Of a stretch of DNA of 64,000 bases, positions 1 to 13,118 are shown one piece after another; the first letter of the stretch is position 1; the number at the start of each line of letters is the position of its first letter. This DNA is from Dermanyssus gallinae (lineage: Eukaryota > Arthropoda > Arachnida > Mesostigmata > Dermanyssidae). The notes under the pieces were generated by a model that saw only the letters and a list, made by a program, of their open reading frames with translations, searched no databases and was not told the DNA's origin. A program made the translations under genes and the position numbers. Where the stretch lies: positions 80,001-144,000 of the forward strand of contig QVRM01006579.1 in the NCBI GenBank assembly GCA_003439945.1, read 5' to 3'.

Positions 1-444
1 GTGCATATTGTCCCGCCGCACTACACTTAGGTAATCACTTTAGAGGGCCACAGATTTTTTCGGATATTGTTGCGTAAGACTTTCTACGCTATTCTGTTCC
101 TCAAATTGTTTCAGGTAGAACTTTTTAGCTTTTGTTTGGCAACGTTGCAATTTTATGTGGGCCTTTTCTAACAACAAATTATTATTGTGACAGCGTGAAA
201 TGTTCAAGCCGAGAGAGCTACGCTCTCAAAGTAGGTCATATTTTTCAAGTACATTTGCTTATACACTCCTGACATGTTCGAACACAGGCGATAATATAGT
301 AGATTCTCACACCCAAGATCAAACCTGCAATCAATCATATCAGAATCCATCAAAGTATTGCGCAGTAGCTGTCCAGGTCATGCCGCCACATCTCGCTCTC
401 CCTCTCCCCCCCTCCCCCCTCTCTCCCCCTATCTCTCTCGCGCT
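1..444. other. intergenic, no gene seen
   Basis: I see no coding exon, RNA gene or repeat family here. The sequence becomes CT-rich near 400, leading into the adjoining microsatellite. Confidence 0.5.
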
Positions 445-446
445 CC

Positions 447-540
<94 letters not shown>

Positions 541-555
541 AGATAGATAGATAAA
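445..555. repeat. (CT)n-(TA)n compound microsatellite
   Basis: A CT dinucleotide run of about 25 bp passes directly into a long TA run and ends in GATA units (TAGATAGATAGATA). Apparent reading frames across it (poly Tyr-Ile or Arg-Glu) are artefacts of the repeat. Confidence 0.97.
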
Positions 556-895
556 CACATATACTCTAGTTGTTTGAAACTATGTAACAAAATTTGAATG
601 CTTTCCATATCCGGAAAGTTAGGCTCATTTTATGTATGTATACAATATCTCCCAAAGGTCTAAACATTAAAAATAGTCAATTTTGTACAGGTTTTTCGTT
701 TACGCCTAGATAGAGCGTTGTTTCGTAGGCAATAGCCGTCCGCCGAGAAGGCTAGCTCAGTGAGGCCGCCTAGGGCAGTCCCTCGTAGCATAAGATGGGC
801 TACATTCCTGTCAACCGCAGAATGACCTGAAAGATAAAATTAAACGGTGTGGGCTCTTTTCAAAGCAATTAATTCTAAAGCAATTACAGCAGGTC

Positions 896-896
<1 letters not shown>

Positions 897-949
<53 letters not shown>

Positions 950-960
950 GATATATATAT
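897..960. repeat. (TA)n microsatellite
   Basis: A TA run interrupted by GTA and GATA variants. It is one of about seventeen long TA tracts in the window. Confidence 0.95.
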
Positions 961-2469
961 AAGTAGCGGCTATTTTCATATGTTCGGTGGGTACAGTATT
1001 TAATTACAACACTTATAGTGGTCTGAAAAAACCGCTCAAATACGAGTCTAAGGCCAATTGCTAATTACGGCAAAATGAGAACGGAACGACACACGAGGCT
1101 CCGTAAAGGGCTACATAAACGTCCGTCAATATGATGAGCTAAATGTCGTAGGAATTAGCTGGGTGCATTAACCGCAACCTTTTGCGGTTTGTTTCACACA
1201 CCATCATTATATACGAATAATCTAGGCCAATCCTTAATTTTACCTAAGATGTCGGGAAAGGCAGGAGCATTGTGATACCGTTAAAGTAATTTGTGATTAG
1301 GATGACGGCGCATACCAGAGAACGAAAAAGCAACATCATAGCCGCCATTTTGATTAAGATGAATCTAGTCGACTTTTAGAGCGGTGATAACACAGTTGTC
1401 CTTTAAAGCGTTAACTTCTTATAAAGTCTCTCATATCTGATAATGATGACAAACGACAAAGGATTTTTCGTTGCTTCTTAAAATGGAACGGTAGTACAGA
1501 TAGTACCCGCATTGAAACTGCAATATAACAACAACGACCTTTACGAAGACCCGAGGCAGTAAATAACAAACAATATCATGTATAACAAATGTGTGTACCA
1601 ACTGTGATAGCAAGAAAAAACTATCAACGGCAGCGACAGACAATTACTGTAGCATGGAATTAGTCAACACCTCATATTTTCTTGCTTCCTCTTTTCCACG
1701 CACTCTTTTGTTTCATTCCGTTTTGGACGTTGACCATTTAGGAGCAGATTATTCAGCTTTTTTACACGGCTTGTTTAGTGTTCCTTTCTAGTCTTTTCAT
1801 AAGCGCGTTGAAACGTTTGTTCAACACTGTTTGCGTCCATTCGCATTTTGAAATGCGATTGCTGTCCTATGTCGCAGTAAACAGATATTAAAGGTATACG
1901 TCGTTATTTATTTCGCTTAGTTACACTTGTAGTAATACACATATCTTGTTGACTTTGCAATAACTTTGCAATTCAAGATGCTACATAATTTATAATTTAA
2001 TCGTCAATATATACATTAGAAACACTTTAGCGGCCGTCCCACCAGACCGCCGATGCGCCTGGCAGTCCGCTGCGTGGTATTTAGAGTACATCTGTGAGCA
2101 GAACCGGCAACGACATTGATCGCTAACTTGGTGAAATTCTTGGGTCAAACATACCAAGTAATAATAGCTATGCATAATTTACCTTGTAACCACGTGCCGA
2201 CTAGTGCAAATTGCATACCTGAAGCTCTCTGCCGCGGTACACATCGAACTGCGCTACCTCTGGTAAGGCTTTGGTAACTTTTTTCTGCCACTTCAACAAA
2301 ACTGCTGGAGTAGTCCTGTAATAGGTGACCTACCCCTGACCGTGGTTGTTTTCACTGCCAGTCCGTAACCCGCTAGCAGGTGCACGCACGAAGCGGTTTC
2401 TTGCCGTCGGCGGCAAACAAAGACCACGCTTAATATATATACTGTGAAGCATCTTTCTAGCTGCGCAAA
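961..2469. other. AT-rich intergenic, nothing recognised
   Basis: Only short open frames (under 75 codons) without recognisable protein similarity. No tandem repeat or tRNA-like structure was noticed. Confidence 0.45.
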
Positions 2470-2720
2470 AATTGCCGCTGAAAGATGTCCCCACACCCTG
2501 CCAAAGCTGCCAAGCTCAACATTGGCATAATCGTAAGCTCAAGATGACGTACTGCCGCACTGGGAGACAGTTGTCGAGGGTCTCTCACCTCTGTGCAAAT
2601 ATAGGCAATAGCCGCCCGATACCTAGAATTAAACATTTTTTAAGGAGGTTATTTTTAATTCTAGATACCTGTCGCCGATGTGCTGAGTACAGGCCGTTCC
2701 CGTATAGCGTAGTATTAGAC
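2470..2720 (+). mobile_element. short retroelement-like remnant with internal palindrome
   Basis: An 89-codon open frame lies here with no recognised domain. Its 3' part (2619-2672) contains an imperfect palindrome whose arms share CTAGAATTAAA. The same ~50-bp motif, in the same sense relative to the element, recurs at about 42,966-43,012, just downstream of an R2-like coding remnant on the minus strand. I read this as a small 3' piece of the same repeat family. The coding part upstream of the motif is too diverged to align by eye. Confidence 0.3.
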
Positions 2721-5140
2721 CCAAATACGAGAAGAAGTTGACAAACCCTTTTCCATTTAAAGATGCCTCAACAACATCAGGCACTGCCAGATGAGGTTAC
2801 CGCATTTTCATCCACTGCGCTTTAGGTAATCTTAACGTTGCAGTTTAAGTCAAATGTAAATCGATAATAATAACCTGCAAAAATGCTAAACGACGCAGCA
2901 GTATTAGCGAAGGCCTGCTAGTGCCCGATAATTCTTGGTACTAGTCTACGCGAGCTTGCACGTCAAGTGGGGCCCCTGCAACGTTTGAGGCGATGTTTTT
3001 GAGCTTAAGTTAACATAGGCTTCTTTTAATGTCTTTATTTCTTTTAAAACGGTGATATGGTGTTCCGTGCAGACTTACATAGGCTTTAAAGAACTAAAAT
3101 AAAGAGTAATACCTAGAATAGAAATTACAGAATTACAGTGTAAGATAGTATGCACCATTGTTATTTTTAAAGGTCTCTTGCTCATTCGTAATCTGTTCTT
3201 GACCACTTGTCGCATCTTTTTCAGCTTTAAAGTAAGGAAACGTTTTTTTATTTTATTTACATACGTGTGCTTAATGATATACTTAGAGCCGTCGTGTGAA
3301 TGCTAGAAAATCAGACCTGATTACCAATATTGCATAACCGTTTTATTTTTCCCCAGTTATATCACGCCGTGCTGCGCCAGACAAGTATTTTACTAACTAA
3401 ACTTTTAGTTTTAATCTAACTCTAGCTCAGCCCTAATGGTGAGCCCATAGATGTATTCGCGCATGCCGTCCTGTCTGCGCGGCATTTGATCTCGTTAAGA
3501 AGGTTTGCGCCGATTGCTTAGCGTATTCATGGTGTCGTCACATGCTAGAGACGTATCTTCCACACAGGAAACATGTGCAAAGCAACGTTTATAAAAAAAA
3601 ACTTTAATAAAATCAGAAACAAACTGTACGCTGATGCGCTGTACTTACAAGGGTGAAGATGCGCTGTACTTACAAGGGTTAAGAGGTGTTTTTGGCTTCA
3701 GCCGCGCACCGTTATTATATCGTTGTGGTCAGAGTGCAATACAGCGCTTTTAAAGCGCTCTTAGTAAACGATAGCTTCAGATCAAACCACAATTTTTTTA
3801 AATCATTACACATTTTAGGAACGCCTCATCGAAGCTAATTAGTCGCGATATAACTACCAGGCCGTTCGCAAGGGCGTTGAATTCCAAGTTGCACGGAATT
3901 GTTAAGATTAGGAAATCGATATGCAAACAACAGATTCAGATGGTGACCCCAATATAGCCTTGTGACGACAGCAAGGTGTCACTTAAGTATATCTGCAAAA
4001 ATTGCTGTTTACTGATTGCATGCCGAGATCAATATATGAGCAGCCAACTCGGCTGTAAGACTTGTGCACGACAGCAGGTATAGTATGTCACTGGAATTGT
4101 GAGTTGGCTTTACCATAAGACGATCTAAAATGATAGGTTGCGTAAACTCTACGCGCCACACGAAAGCTATTCAGGAACGTACACATAAAAGGAATAAACT
4201 AGACGTCGCTCGAGAAGCATTTGGCTTGTGACCAGTAAAACTCCCCTAAAAAACGTCCTTAAAAATAATTTGCACTCTGTCAGACTTGCAATTGCAATCC
4301 ACTTTTCTTCTCTAGAGTTTCGCGTTAATGCCGTTTCGTTCCTCGCGGAAAAAAAGTGTGTATTAATCTGTGCAATGTGGATACCCGAATTGCTGCTTTT
4401 GTGTTGGTCACCTTCTGTAGTCGTCTGTGAATAGCTTCTCGAATAGGACGTGTTACGGTGGTGGCTAGTTCATACCCGTGGTAAATAAGGCATGCAAATA
4501 AGAAAAGTATTGGAGATCTACTGAGCCGTGCTCTCTTCGATAAGCTAGGTTCTGTTTTAACGTCGCAATAATATTGATAAACTTAATGTCGCGGTCAAGT
4601 GTAAGGGTCACCGGAGCTGCTTCTGGTGCCAATCCGTATATGTCGAAATTGTCGAAAAGTCGAAAGATGCCTAAAATTCAACAGATTAAAAGGTCGATAG
4701 CAGCAATACAGACTGGCGAAAAGCACACCGACCGCTGCGTCATTACCATATCAAGCGTGTCACTAGGGAGATGATTGCCGCGCCGCCTCAAAATCCGATG
4801 GCGAAATCTTCATAAGAATTGGGTCATTACCTAGGCAATTACCTATAGAGCTGCCCCATCGTTTCGCCGCGTTTGGGACAGTAGTTCAGTCGTCTATCAG
4901 ACGGTTGAACAGCTGATCTGCTTCCTAATTTTGCGTTAAAGCTACCAGTTTTCAATACTAGTAGGGATCCTCAACTCGCTGATGATTCACTTCGTCTACT
5001 TGTCAGGGCCCCATTGATCGTATCGTATGTATTTTTCCTCTCCATTCAGTTTTCCTGTGTCTGGTTACCTCTCGTTTAGTTTTTGTGTCGTATGTTTGCT
5101 TATCTATAATCGACTGCATCATACAATCGTCATCCAGATT

Positions 5141-5141
<1 letters not shown>
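2721..5141. other. AT-rich intergenic with a small tandem duplication
   Basis: No gene recognised. At 3633-3682 a 25-bp unit beginning GATGCGCTGTACTTACAAGG is present twice in tandem. Open frames at 4228-4434 and 4574-4774 are short and match nothing I recognise. Confidence 0.45.
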
Positions 5142-5176
<35 letters not shown>

Positions 5177-5253
5177 TATATTTACACTCACAGAAACGCA
5201 TAACTTGGTAGGTACTTGTTCAAACAACAAGTGTGTGTGTGTGTGTGTGTGTG
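5142..5253. repeat. (TA)n and (GT)n microsatellites
   Basis: A TA run at 5142-5173 and a pure GT run at 5231-5253 are separated by about 57 bp of unique sequence. A 159-codon minus-strand open frame crossing both encodes Tyr-Ile and Thr-His repeats and is not taken as a gene. Confidence 0.95.
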
Positions 5254-5399
5254 ACATGACAAGAGATGACAACAGTGGATAATTACGCGTGGGCCAGGCA
5301 CAGTGAGTAGGGAAACAAAAGCAACGAAAAGAAAGGGTTACGCCAGACAACATGGTGTCTTCCCGCCAATGATAAGATAGATAGACAGCGCGGCAAACG

Positions 5400-6390
5400 G
5401 ATAGATATCGTTGTCGGCTGCGCGTCGGGGTTTGTCCTCTCTGCGATGACAAACAACGCTTGCGTGAAGAAGACACCCTCATTGTGGGGATAAATCACCC
5501 TTCTTTCTCTTCCTCGCTGGCTGCCTGGCTGCCTGCCTCTCTCCGTTCTCCCTCTACCATCATTCGAATGTTTGCCACGCCTGGCCTCGCCTGGCTGTTG
5601 ATAACGATCGCAAGATATAATCCAGAAGCAGATAGACATTGCTCATTGTTAATTGGACGACCTCTTTTTACTTACTCCGCTGCACCCCCGCCCGCTCCCG
5701 CGCGCGCTGTCCGGTTCCCGTATGGTCAACAAACTAACGGCAGCGCCGAATTTTTGCCCGTAATCGCATGCCTGTCCTGCGTTGTGTTGTGTTGTGCGTC
5801 GAAATTTGCCAAGATGTTTGGCCGATTGTTTGGTCTCTGGCTTTGGCGTGGCTGCTTTTGATGCAGCGTCCTTCGGTCTACCATAACCTCGCCAATAAAC
5901 CAACAACAACGTGTCAGGTAGACCGGGAGACCGAGAAAGGGCACGATAAGCAAACGCACACAAATGTGTTTACCACGACAAAGATCATGGTGGTAACGGT
6001 ATTGTTGCTGGTCTGGTGCAGCACGGAGCAGCAATAGCAGTAGCGGCGACAGTGACAGCCATAGTAGCCGTTGGGGCTGTGCGACCGTACCTAGTCATCT
6101 AGCGCATCGAGGAAGTGCCAGAAATAGTATTCGGCTGGAGGTGTTATGGTGAACTTGGCAGCGCATATCGCTCGACACACACGATACAAGAGTCGACCCC
6201 CCGATACACGGCTGAACACTATAGACGGCCGATCTGGTACGTTAGACGTCTAGAGGCTTTAGACGAGGCGAGTGTGTGTGTGTGCTCAACCGAGTGCGTG
6301 CAGCAAGGCGTTCGAGTGCAAGACCATCTCCAGCTCCACCCCTTCCCGGCTGCATCTCTCCCCATGCTGCTATTACATCTTGCAGTTGAC
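5400..6390. other. GC-richer, CpG-containing upstream region
   Basis: The base composition rises here and CpG dinucleotides are frequent, unlike the AT-rich DNA on the left. Overlapping open frames occur on both strands (up to 133 codons at 5460-5861), but none has recognisable similarity. With the lipase start at 7234, this stretch is a plausible place for the promoter or an untranslated first exon. No TATA box or transcription start could be fixed. Confidence 0.3.
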
Positions 6391-6391
6391 C

Positions 6392-7095
6392 ATTTACGCC
6401 ATACTTGACCGATTGTATCTAAGTTGAGCATTTGCATCTAAGTTGAGCATTGCATCTAGGTTGACCGTTTGCATCTAAGTTGACCATTGCAACTAGGTTG
6501 ACAACTTGCATCTGCGTTGACCATTGCATCTGCGTTGACCGTTTGCATCTAAGTTGACCATTTGCATCTAAGTTGACCATTGCATCTAAGTTGACCGCTG
6601 CATCTAAGTTGACCATTGCATCTGAGCATTGCATCTAGGTTGACCGTCTGCATCTAAGTTGACCATTGCAACTAGGTTGACCGTTTGCATCTAAGTCGCC
6701 CATTGCATCTAAGTTGACCGTTTGCATCTAAGTTGACCATTTGCATCTAAGTTGACCATTGCATCTAAGTTGACCGCTGCATCTAAGTTGACCATTGCAT
6801 CTGAGCATTGCATCTAGGTTGACCGTCTGCATCTAAGTTGACCATTGGAACTAGGTTGACCGTTTGCATCTAAGTCGCCCATTGCATCTAAGTTGACCGT
6901 TTGCATCTAAGTTGACCATTTGCATCTAAGTTGACCATTGCATCTAAGTTGACCATTGCATCTGAGTTGAGCATTTGCATCTAAGTTGACCATTGCAACT
7001 AGGTTGACGATTTGCATCTAAGTTGACCATTGCATTTAGGTTGACCATTGCATCTAAGTTGACCATTTGCATCTGGGTTGACTATTTGCAATAGC
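6392..7095. repeat. GTTGACC minisatellite with 179-bp higher-order repeat
   Basis: Roughly 35-40 tandem copies of an 18-19 bp unit of the form GTTGACCATTTGCATCTAA. Variants (GACCG, GAGCA, GTCGCCC, AACTAGG) are not randomly placed. The block starting TCTGAGCATTGCATCTAGG at 6621 recurs at 6800, giving a higher-order period of 179 bp. It ends about 140 bp before the proposed lipase ATG, so it lies in or next to the promoter or 5' UTR. Confidence 0.95.
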
Positions 7096-7233
7096 AGTGT
7101 TTCTTCGTAGTACTTTCCGCTGGTGGCCGTGGTGGTGGTTGTAGTGGTAGTGGGTCTGTCGGTCAGCCAACGAGTAGAGCACGCTAGAGTCGCAGCTAAA
7201 CAACGGCCGCCGCAGCCGCCATCGCCGACGCAA

Positions 7234-7590
7234 ATGGAGTCACCGGCATCAGCAACCTCGACCCTTCAGCACGACGTTGCGGCTGACGTCGCTGCCGAGG
7301 TGTTGTCAAGCGAGGCGATACAGCGGGGACATCACCACCGCCGCCCGAAGCCGAAAGCGAAGGCAAGCGTCCCGCCTGCAGTGACCGACCATGGCTGCAA
7401 GGCCGGCAGCCAGATGCAGCAGGACGAGACTAAGCGTGCAAGATATACAAAGTGGCGACTTTGGCCGACCGTTCTCGCGGTCACCGTGCTAGGTTTGTCG
7501 CTCGCAAGCAGGACCCCGGTCGAGTTGGCTCTCAGTCTCCTCGATACGTTTGTGCCTGTCGTACCGGACGCTGATCTTGGCAAAGATACC
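7234..7590 (+). CDS. lipase exon 1: N-terminal extension and membrane anchor
   Basis: Encodes 119 residues in phase 0. The open frame continues upstream to 7123 without an ATG; the first ATG in frame is at 7234 and the next at 7414. The first ~75 residues are Ala/Pro/basic-rich and low in order. A hydrophobic stretch follows (WPTVLAVTVLGLSLA, about residues 76-90) preceded by KRARYTK, which looks like a type II signal-anchor or a late signal peptide. The end (PDADLGKDT) matches the position where family members begin their mature domain. The donor is ACC|GTAAGT. Confidence 0.7.
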
Positions 7591-8797
7591 GTAAGTACGC
7601 ACCCCGTCCCCACAGTGCACGCCGCCGGTTGTTGTTAGCGCAAACAAAACTACCAGCGCTTCGGCGCCGGTAGCAGAGCAGGTGATCTTGTCGTACGACT
7701 GAGGAAAACGCACGCGACTCTTCCACGACTCGCCTAGCACGACGAGTCGTACGTCTGAATTCGTAATGTGATTAGCATGCTAAACAGCAACCTTGAATAT
7801 GTTATGTGAAACAACAATACCAACACTAGTACTAATAACGCGAACTACAACAGCAGCAGCAACAACAACAACAACAACAACAACGACGACAACGACAACA
7901 AAAACAACAACAACAACAACGACAACGACAGCAGCAACAACAACAACAACGACAACGACGACAACGACAGCAGCAACAACAACAACGACAACAACCAAGC
8001 AAGATGGCTTAGTGGCAAAAGCCTTTGCCTTGCATTCGGGAGGTCTGGGTTCGTGACCCAGACCGGCCACTCCTAAATTGGTTTTCATGGTTCCCAATTT
8101 AAACAAGGTGAATGCCGGAGTGAATTAAAAATCGACCATAATCGGAAAAAAAACGGGGAGCACAGATGTCTTAATAAAAAGAGATGGTGCATTACCTTCC
8201 ACCCCCCCCCCTCCCGCCAACAACAGCAACAACAACAACAAACAGACAAAAACAGTAGTGACAACTCAAGCAGCAACAACAACAGAAGTGACAATAACGA
8301 TGAAAACAAGGGTAACAACGAATGCAATAAGACAATACATCGTGGTCTCAACATCGTCAACAGCGGTGTCATGACGCTTTTAGTTGTTGCATATCGCATC
8401 GGGCCGAAATTATATTAGTGCCGACTCTTTACACCATGATCCTAGTGTGACTAAGATGATGATGATGAGGATGCTGACGACTAACAGCGATAACAACACA
8501 TTACAGAAGCATTTCGTTGTCTCACGAAACTACGAGTTCGAAACCCACGACATGACCACCGAAGATGGGTATATCATCTCGCTCCACCGCCTCTTCCGTC
8601 GAGGCAGTAACGCAACAAGCCAGAGACAAATCGTTGTCATAGGCACCATTCTGAGCGGCTCTTCTACCATTTTCGTCGCTGACCCTCGCGGTCTAGGTTT
8701 GTGTCTGTCTGGAACTGAATAGTCTGTTTCGTCGTCAATATAAAGGTTCTTTACGGTCGCATGTCTATACTCTCACTCTCTCTCTCTCTCTCTCTCT

Positions 8798-8833
<36 letters not shown>

Positions 8834-10458
8834 CAAAAAAGAAAGAGAGGTAGGCAAAGTTAGCGAAATGCGTACACGCAGCGTGCATGCCTACAACTCC
8901 CAAATGATATTGTATATAGTAGTAAGTAGGCTCTCTTTGTTCCGCATTCGCTATCGGAATGCCACCGTATGACTACCGCGGGACTAGCTCTGTCTTTTCT
9001 CTACTTAGATGACCTAGTGCCCATACTTTCACAATGCGCTACGTACGATACAGAGTGATACATAGTTCGACTTACATTGACGTATCAGCTGCATCCTATA
9101 CCTGTACCTGCACCGTATTTTGTCGTAGAAATTCTTCAACATTGTCCTTAACCTCCAGACAAACCTTTCAGTTGCTGGCTGATTACAAAAGGAAGACTTT
9201 CTAGTGACTGAGGGGAGATGTATATGCCCGCGCACATATATGTGTACGTATCTGAGAGCTTGTATCATCTTCACCGTGCAAATGCGTCTACTTGTAGTGT
9301 CGGTCGTTAATCAGTTAAACTGCAATGTGAGCCTTTCTAAGCGGATGCTGACGATTTGTTAACGTCTTTCTGACTTAACGGCGAACTTAATTAGTTTACA
9401 ATTATTATTCACTATTTTGCTCAGCATTTCAGTTTGCCGAGGCCGATTTTGACGTATGGCTGCTGAACAACCGAGGAAACCGCTTCGGACGTCGCCACGT
9501 GTCACTTGACCCCGACGTAGATCGTCAGAAGTTTTTCAACTTTACATTCGTCGAGCACGGCTATCTCGATATGGCCGCCCAAATCGACTACATTACACGA
9601 CATACGGGACAACCAAAGGTTTTATCATTTACTGGGCGGGCAATTAGTTAATTGCTAACTAACTAATGAAATGAAGCGCAAACACTTAAGTCATTTCGTC
9701 ATCGTAGAAAAATTGCGCACGATACCATTTTGTTTTGCTTTTGGTACACCTTATCTACTGCTCTTACATAACGCGGATTTGACCGCTAACAAACGACAGT
9801 TTTTTGCTCAGCTATTCGCCTCTGGCTAGGAGATATGATCTTACTCTACTTCAGGCTTATGTAAAGCCTTAAACTGACTTTGAGATACTACTCGATTTTT
9901 TGCATGCATGTAAGTTATGTGTTAGTATAAATTAGGACAGTATGGAATAACTAAATTTGTATTACAGATAATTAAGAAAAAGATAAAATTTCCGCCCCCT
10001 TGTTCCATTAGAAAAATTATTTTTCTCCGAATCGTACTAGACGCCAAAGTTTGTTGAACGAATTCTGGGAGACCCTGTATGTATATATGTATGTATGTAT
10101 ATATGTACATACATGTATATATATATATGGCAAATGCGGTGGCGGACGGGAATCAGAGATGAAAATGAAAAAACAACCCACACTAACTGATATTTTTGTC
10201 TACTGATATGGTCGTGCTGATTAAACAGGTATCGTACGTCGGAATATCTCAGGGTGTGGCATCGTATTTTGCACTGCTGTCAAAGAGACCGGATTACAAC
10301 GAAAAATTCGCCAAAGTCGTCGCGTACGGTGGTTTTCGTGGAGTCTGCTTTGCAGGCAATTCAAGGCTTAACTTCCTCTCAAAGCTAGGCTGGCTTATCG
10401 GTGTAGGTTTGATATTTTACAATATTTGTTCCAATTGCTGGAGATAATGTCGTTTGCG

Positions 10459-10530
<72 letters not shown>

Positions 10531-11092
10531 TTTTTTTTTTAATTTGTTACTTCGATTATTATTTGCTTGACATTTGTACCTAAATGCACATGTCACCCTT
10601 CTATATCAGAGATGCTTTGAGTGATTGCATAAGCGGACATGCTGAGACACTCTGGGTTTTGTCAACAGTTCAAAAGCGGTCAGTCACCCAGCGTCTATAG
10701 AATTCTACCACAGTTTTCTCATCTGAAGCTGTTTTTGGCCACCAAGAGCATGGTGTATCCTCGGTGCCCATACTACATCTTTAAAATAGGGCAATCCATT
10801 TGGCAAGGGTACTGTGCACAGGTGCTTTAATTCCAGGAATTGCATCTAATTTGACTTTCATTTCCATTGTAGTTAGGCCTTAAAAAAATATTACAGCACG
10901 GTACTCGTTCTGCTCCATTGTCACCGGAGGATCTTACATGTTACAGTTGAACCACTTGCTATAAACGCAATCCACGTGAAACGTTAAAAATGTTTGACTT
11001 TAATAATTAAGTTATATTCGAAAAACGTCTTCCTATAGCGTTTACTCGGCATGAGCTTCTTTAAATTGAACACAGAGAATAGTACAAATTTC

Positions 11093-11136
<44 letters not shown>

Positions 11137-12542
11137 AAATAATAAATGGCAAGCTTTTACATAAAACAGTATTACAGTGTATACAGTTAGCTGTAGAGTT
11201 TGAGCAAAACATAACTAAAATGAACGACCTCCGTGTCTCCTTGTGTTGTACTCAGGACTGGCTAAGAACCTTTGGATCCACAGCGTCGACCCACGTGTTT
11301 GCCGATCTCTGTTCGCGATTCCCGCGGGTCTGCGGATTCATCGCCCTAAATATCGTCGGGTTAAAGTCGGACTATGGCATTAATATGGTACGTTTTCGGT
11401 TCGGCCACACAAATGCAATCTTGGTTGGCCTTACTTGCCAGAGCGTCGTCTGATATTCTCTTAACATTTATGGTAATGCTCGATAACTCTAGCTGCCCCG
11501 TGCGCCCATAGCATTTTGTCAGGCTCTTATAATACGAAATTGATAGTGTGCTAGGTTTTGCTGATTACTAATACTTCTAACAAGTCGGAAAAAAGGACGC
11601 ATATGTCTATTTTTGTTCTATTTGTATAGCCAGTCAAAGCGCCACTGTGTTATACCGCATGCAACTTGAGATTAAACAGGCGACAAGCGGCAACAAGCTT
11701 AAAGAATGCATTCCCGGTGCCAGCATAGCCGCAATAGTGCATTATGGCGAAAAATCTGACTGACAACAAATAGTAGTGGAAGTTCAATTAGGGTCAGGCG
11801 TTTTATTCTTATCAAGGCTTAACATGATTTACGCTGGGCTATTAGATACGCTTACTGTAAACGTTACCCCATTTTACATGAACAAAACCACTATATTACA
11901 AATAATTGAAATAGCAATAAAAATAACATCCATAACAGTTACAACAATAATGAAAAAACAATTTCTGCAATACATATTATCCATTTATAAAATAAAGATC
12001 TGGGTTACATGTATAACAAACAGTGCTAAGGATTTGCGAACATAAACTGCTAGATGATGAGCAAAAGGGACATTTGATTAAACTGAGAAGACGAGAGGGT
12101 TTAAGAAAGGTCGTGTAAAAGAGTGGTCTAAGGAAGAAAGATCGTGTTATAATTAAATATTATTTATGTTCTCCCAACAGACCCGGCTACCCATCTACGC
12201 ACAGCACTTTCCTGACAGCACGTCTATGAAGAATCTTGCCTACTACACACAGGTGAATATTTTAGATATACACTTTATATCGTAAAAAGTATCACGTGTT
12301 CCCATTGTGCGCATGCGGGTCACTCTGTCTGAAATGTCTGTGTCTTTAGTCTAGCACAGCTTAGTTTTGTTCTCTTCTAGCCTATATTTATCATAAATAA
12401 TCACAAAAGACTAAACAAATATAGACGTCTAACAAATTGTATCTGTTAATTGCCTAACGATTTTGAACGGGCAGAGACTGGGTGCCTACTTTTCTAGATA
12501 ATTCTAGTTCAGTTGGATTCGGTCAAATTTGCATTAGACTAA

Positions 12543-12595
<53 letters not shown>

Positions 12596-13008
12596 ACGAA
12601 ATTTATAAGTATTAAATTTGCTATTGCGAGATATATATGCGAATAGTCTTTTGAGCGTAAATTTTTAGCCGTAATAGAAAAGCATTTACGGTTCTTTAAG
12701 ACATAATTTATGAATTTCCTCAACTTAGCTGTTCGCCTTTCGCTAGCGTGCCTCTGGTTATCCGGAACCTTCCAACGAACACGCCGGTATGATCGATTCC
12801 CCTATGCGTTGACTGGTTCAACCGCAAACGTAGATTCTGAAAAGAAACGTAGACAACTAAGCAGGGAAAAGGCAGAACACCTTCTTTTATAAATTTTATC
12901 CTCACTCCTAAACAAGACGTGTCCGCCCGCTCCTTCCATTGGGAGGAATTATTTTCTTGCCGAGTTCAACCAAACTTTAAAATAAGTGCATACGGTTGTG
13001 GAAAACCC

Positions 13009-13055
<47 letters not shown>

Positions 13056-13080
13056 ACGACGATCTGCTTTCATCGGTAAG

Positions 13081-13118
<38 letters not shown>

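Noticed and set aside
5003..5482. 159-codon minus-strand open frame
   Set aside because: It crosses a (TA)n and a (GT)n microsatellite, giving Tyr-Ile and His-Thr repeats, and has no recognisable domain.
6419..6634. Minus-strand protein with VNLDA repeats
   Set aside because: It is the translation of the 18-19 bp minisatellite.
6400..7095. CRISPR-like repeat array
   Set aside because: Units are contiguous without unique spacers and the genome is eukaryotic; it is a minisatellite.
8003..8075. Intact tRNA gene
   Set aside because: B-box-like sequence is good but acceptor and anticodon stems do not form, and a second degenerate copy with a shared non-tRNA tail shows it is a SINE.
7780..8106. 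Poly-Val and poly-Thr open frames
   Set aside because: They translate the CAA/CGA trinucleotide tract inside lipase intron 1.
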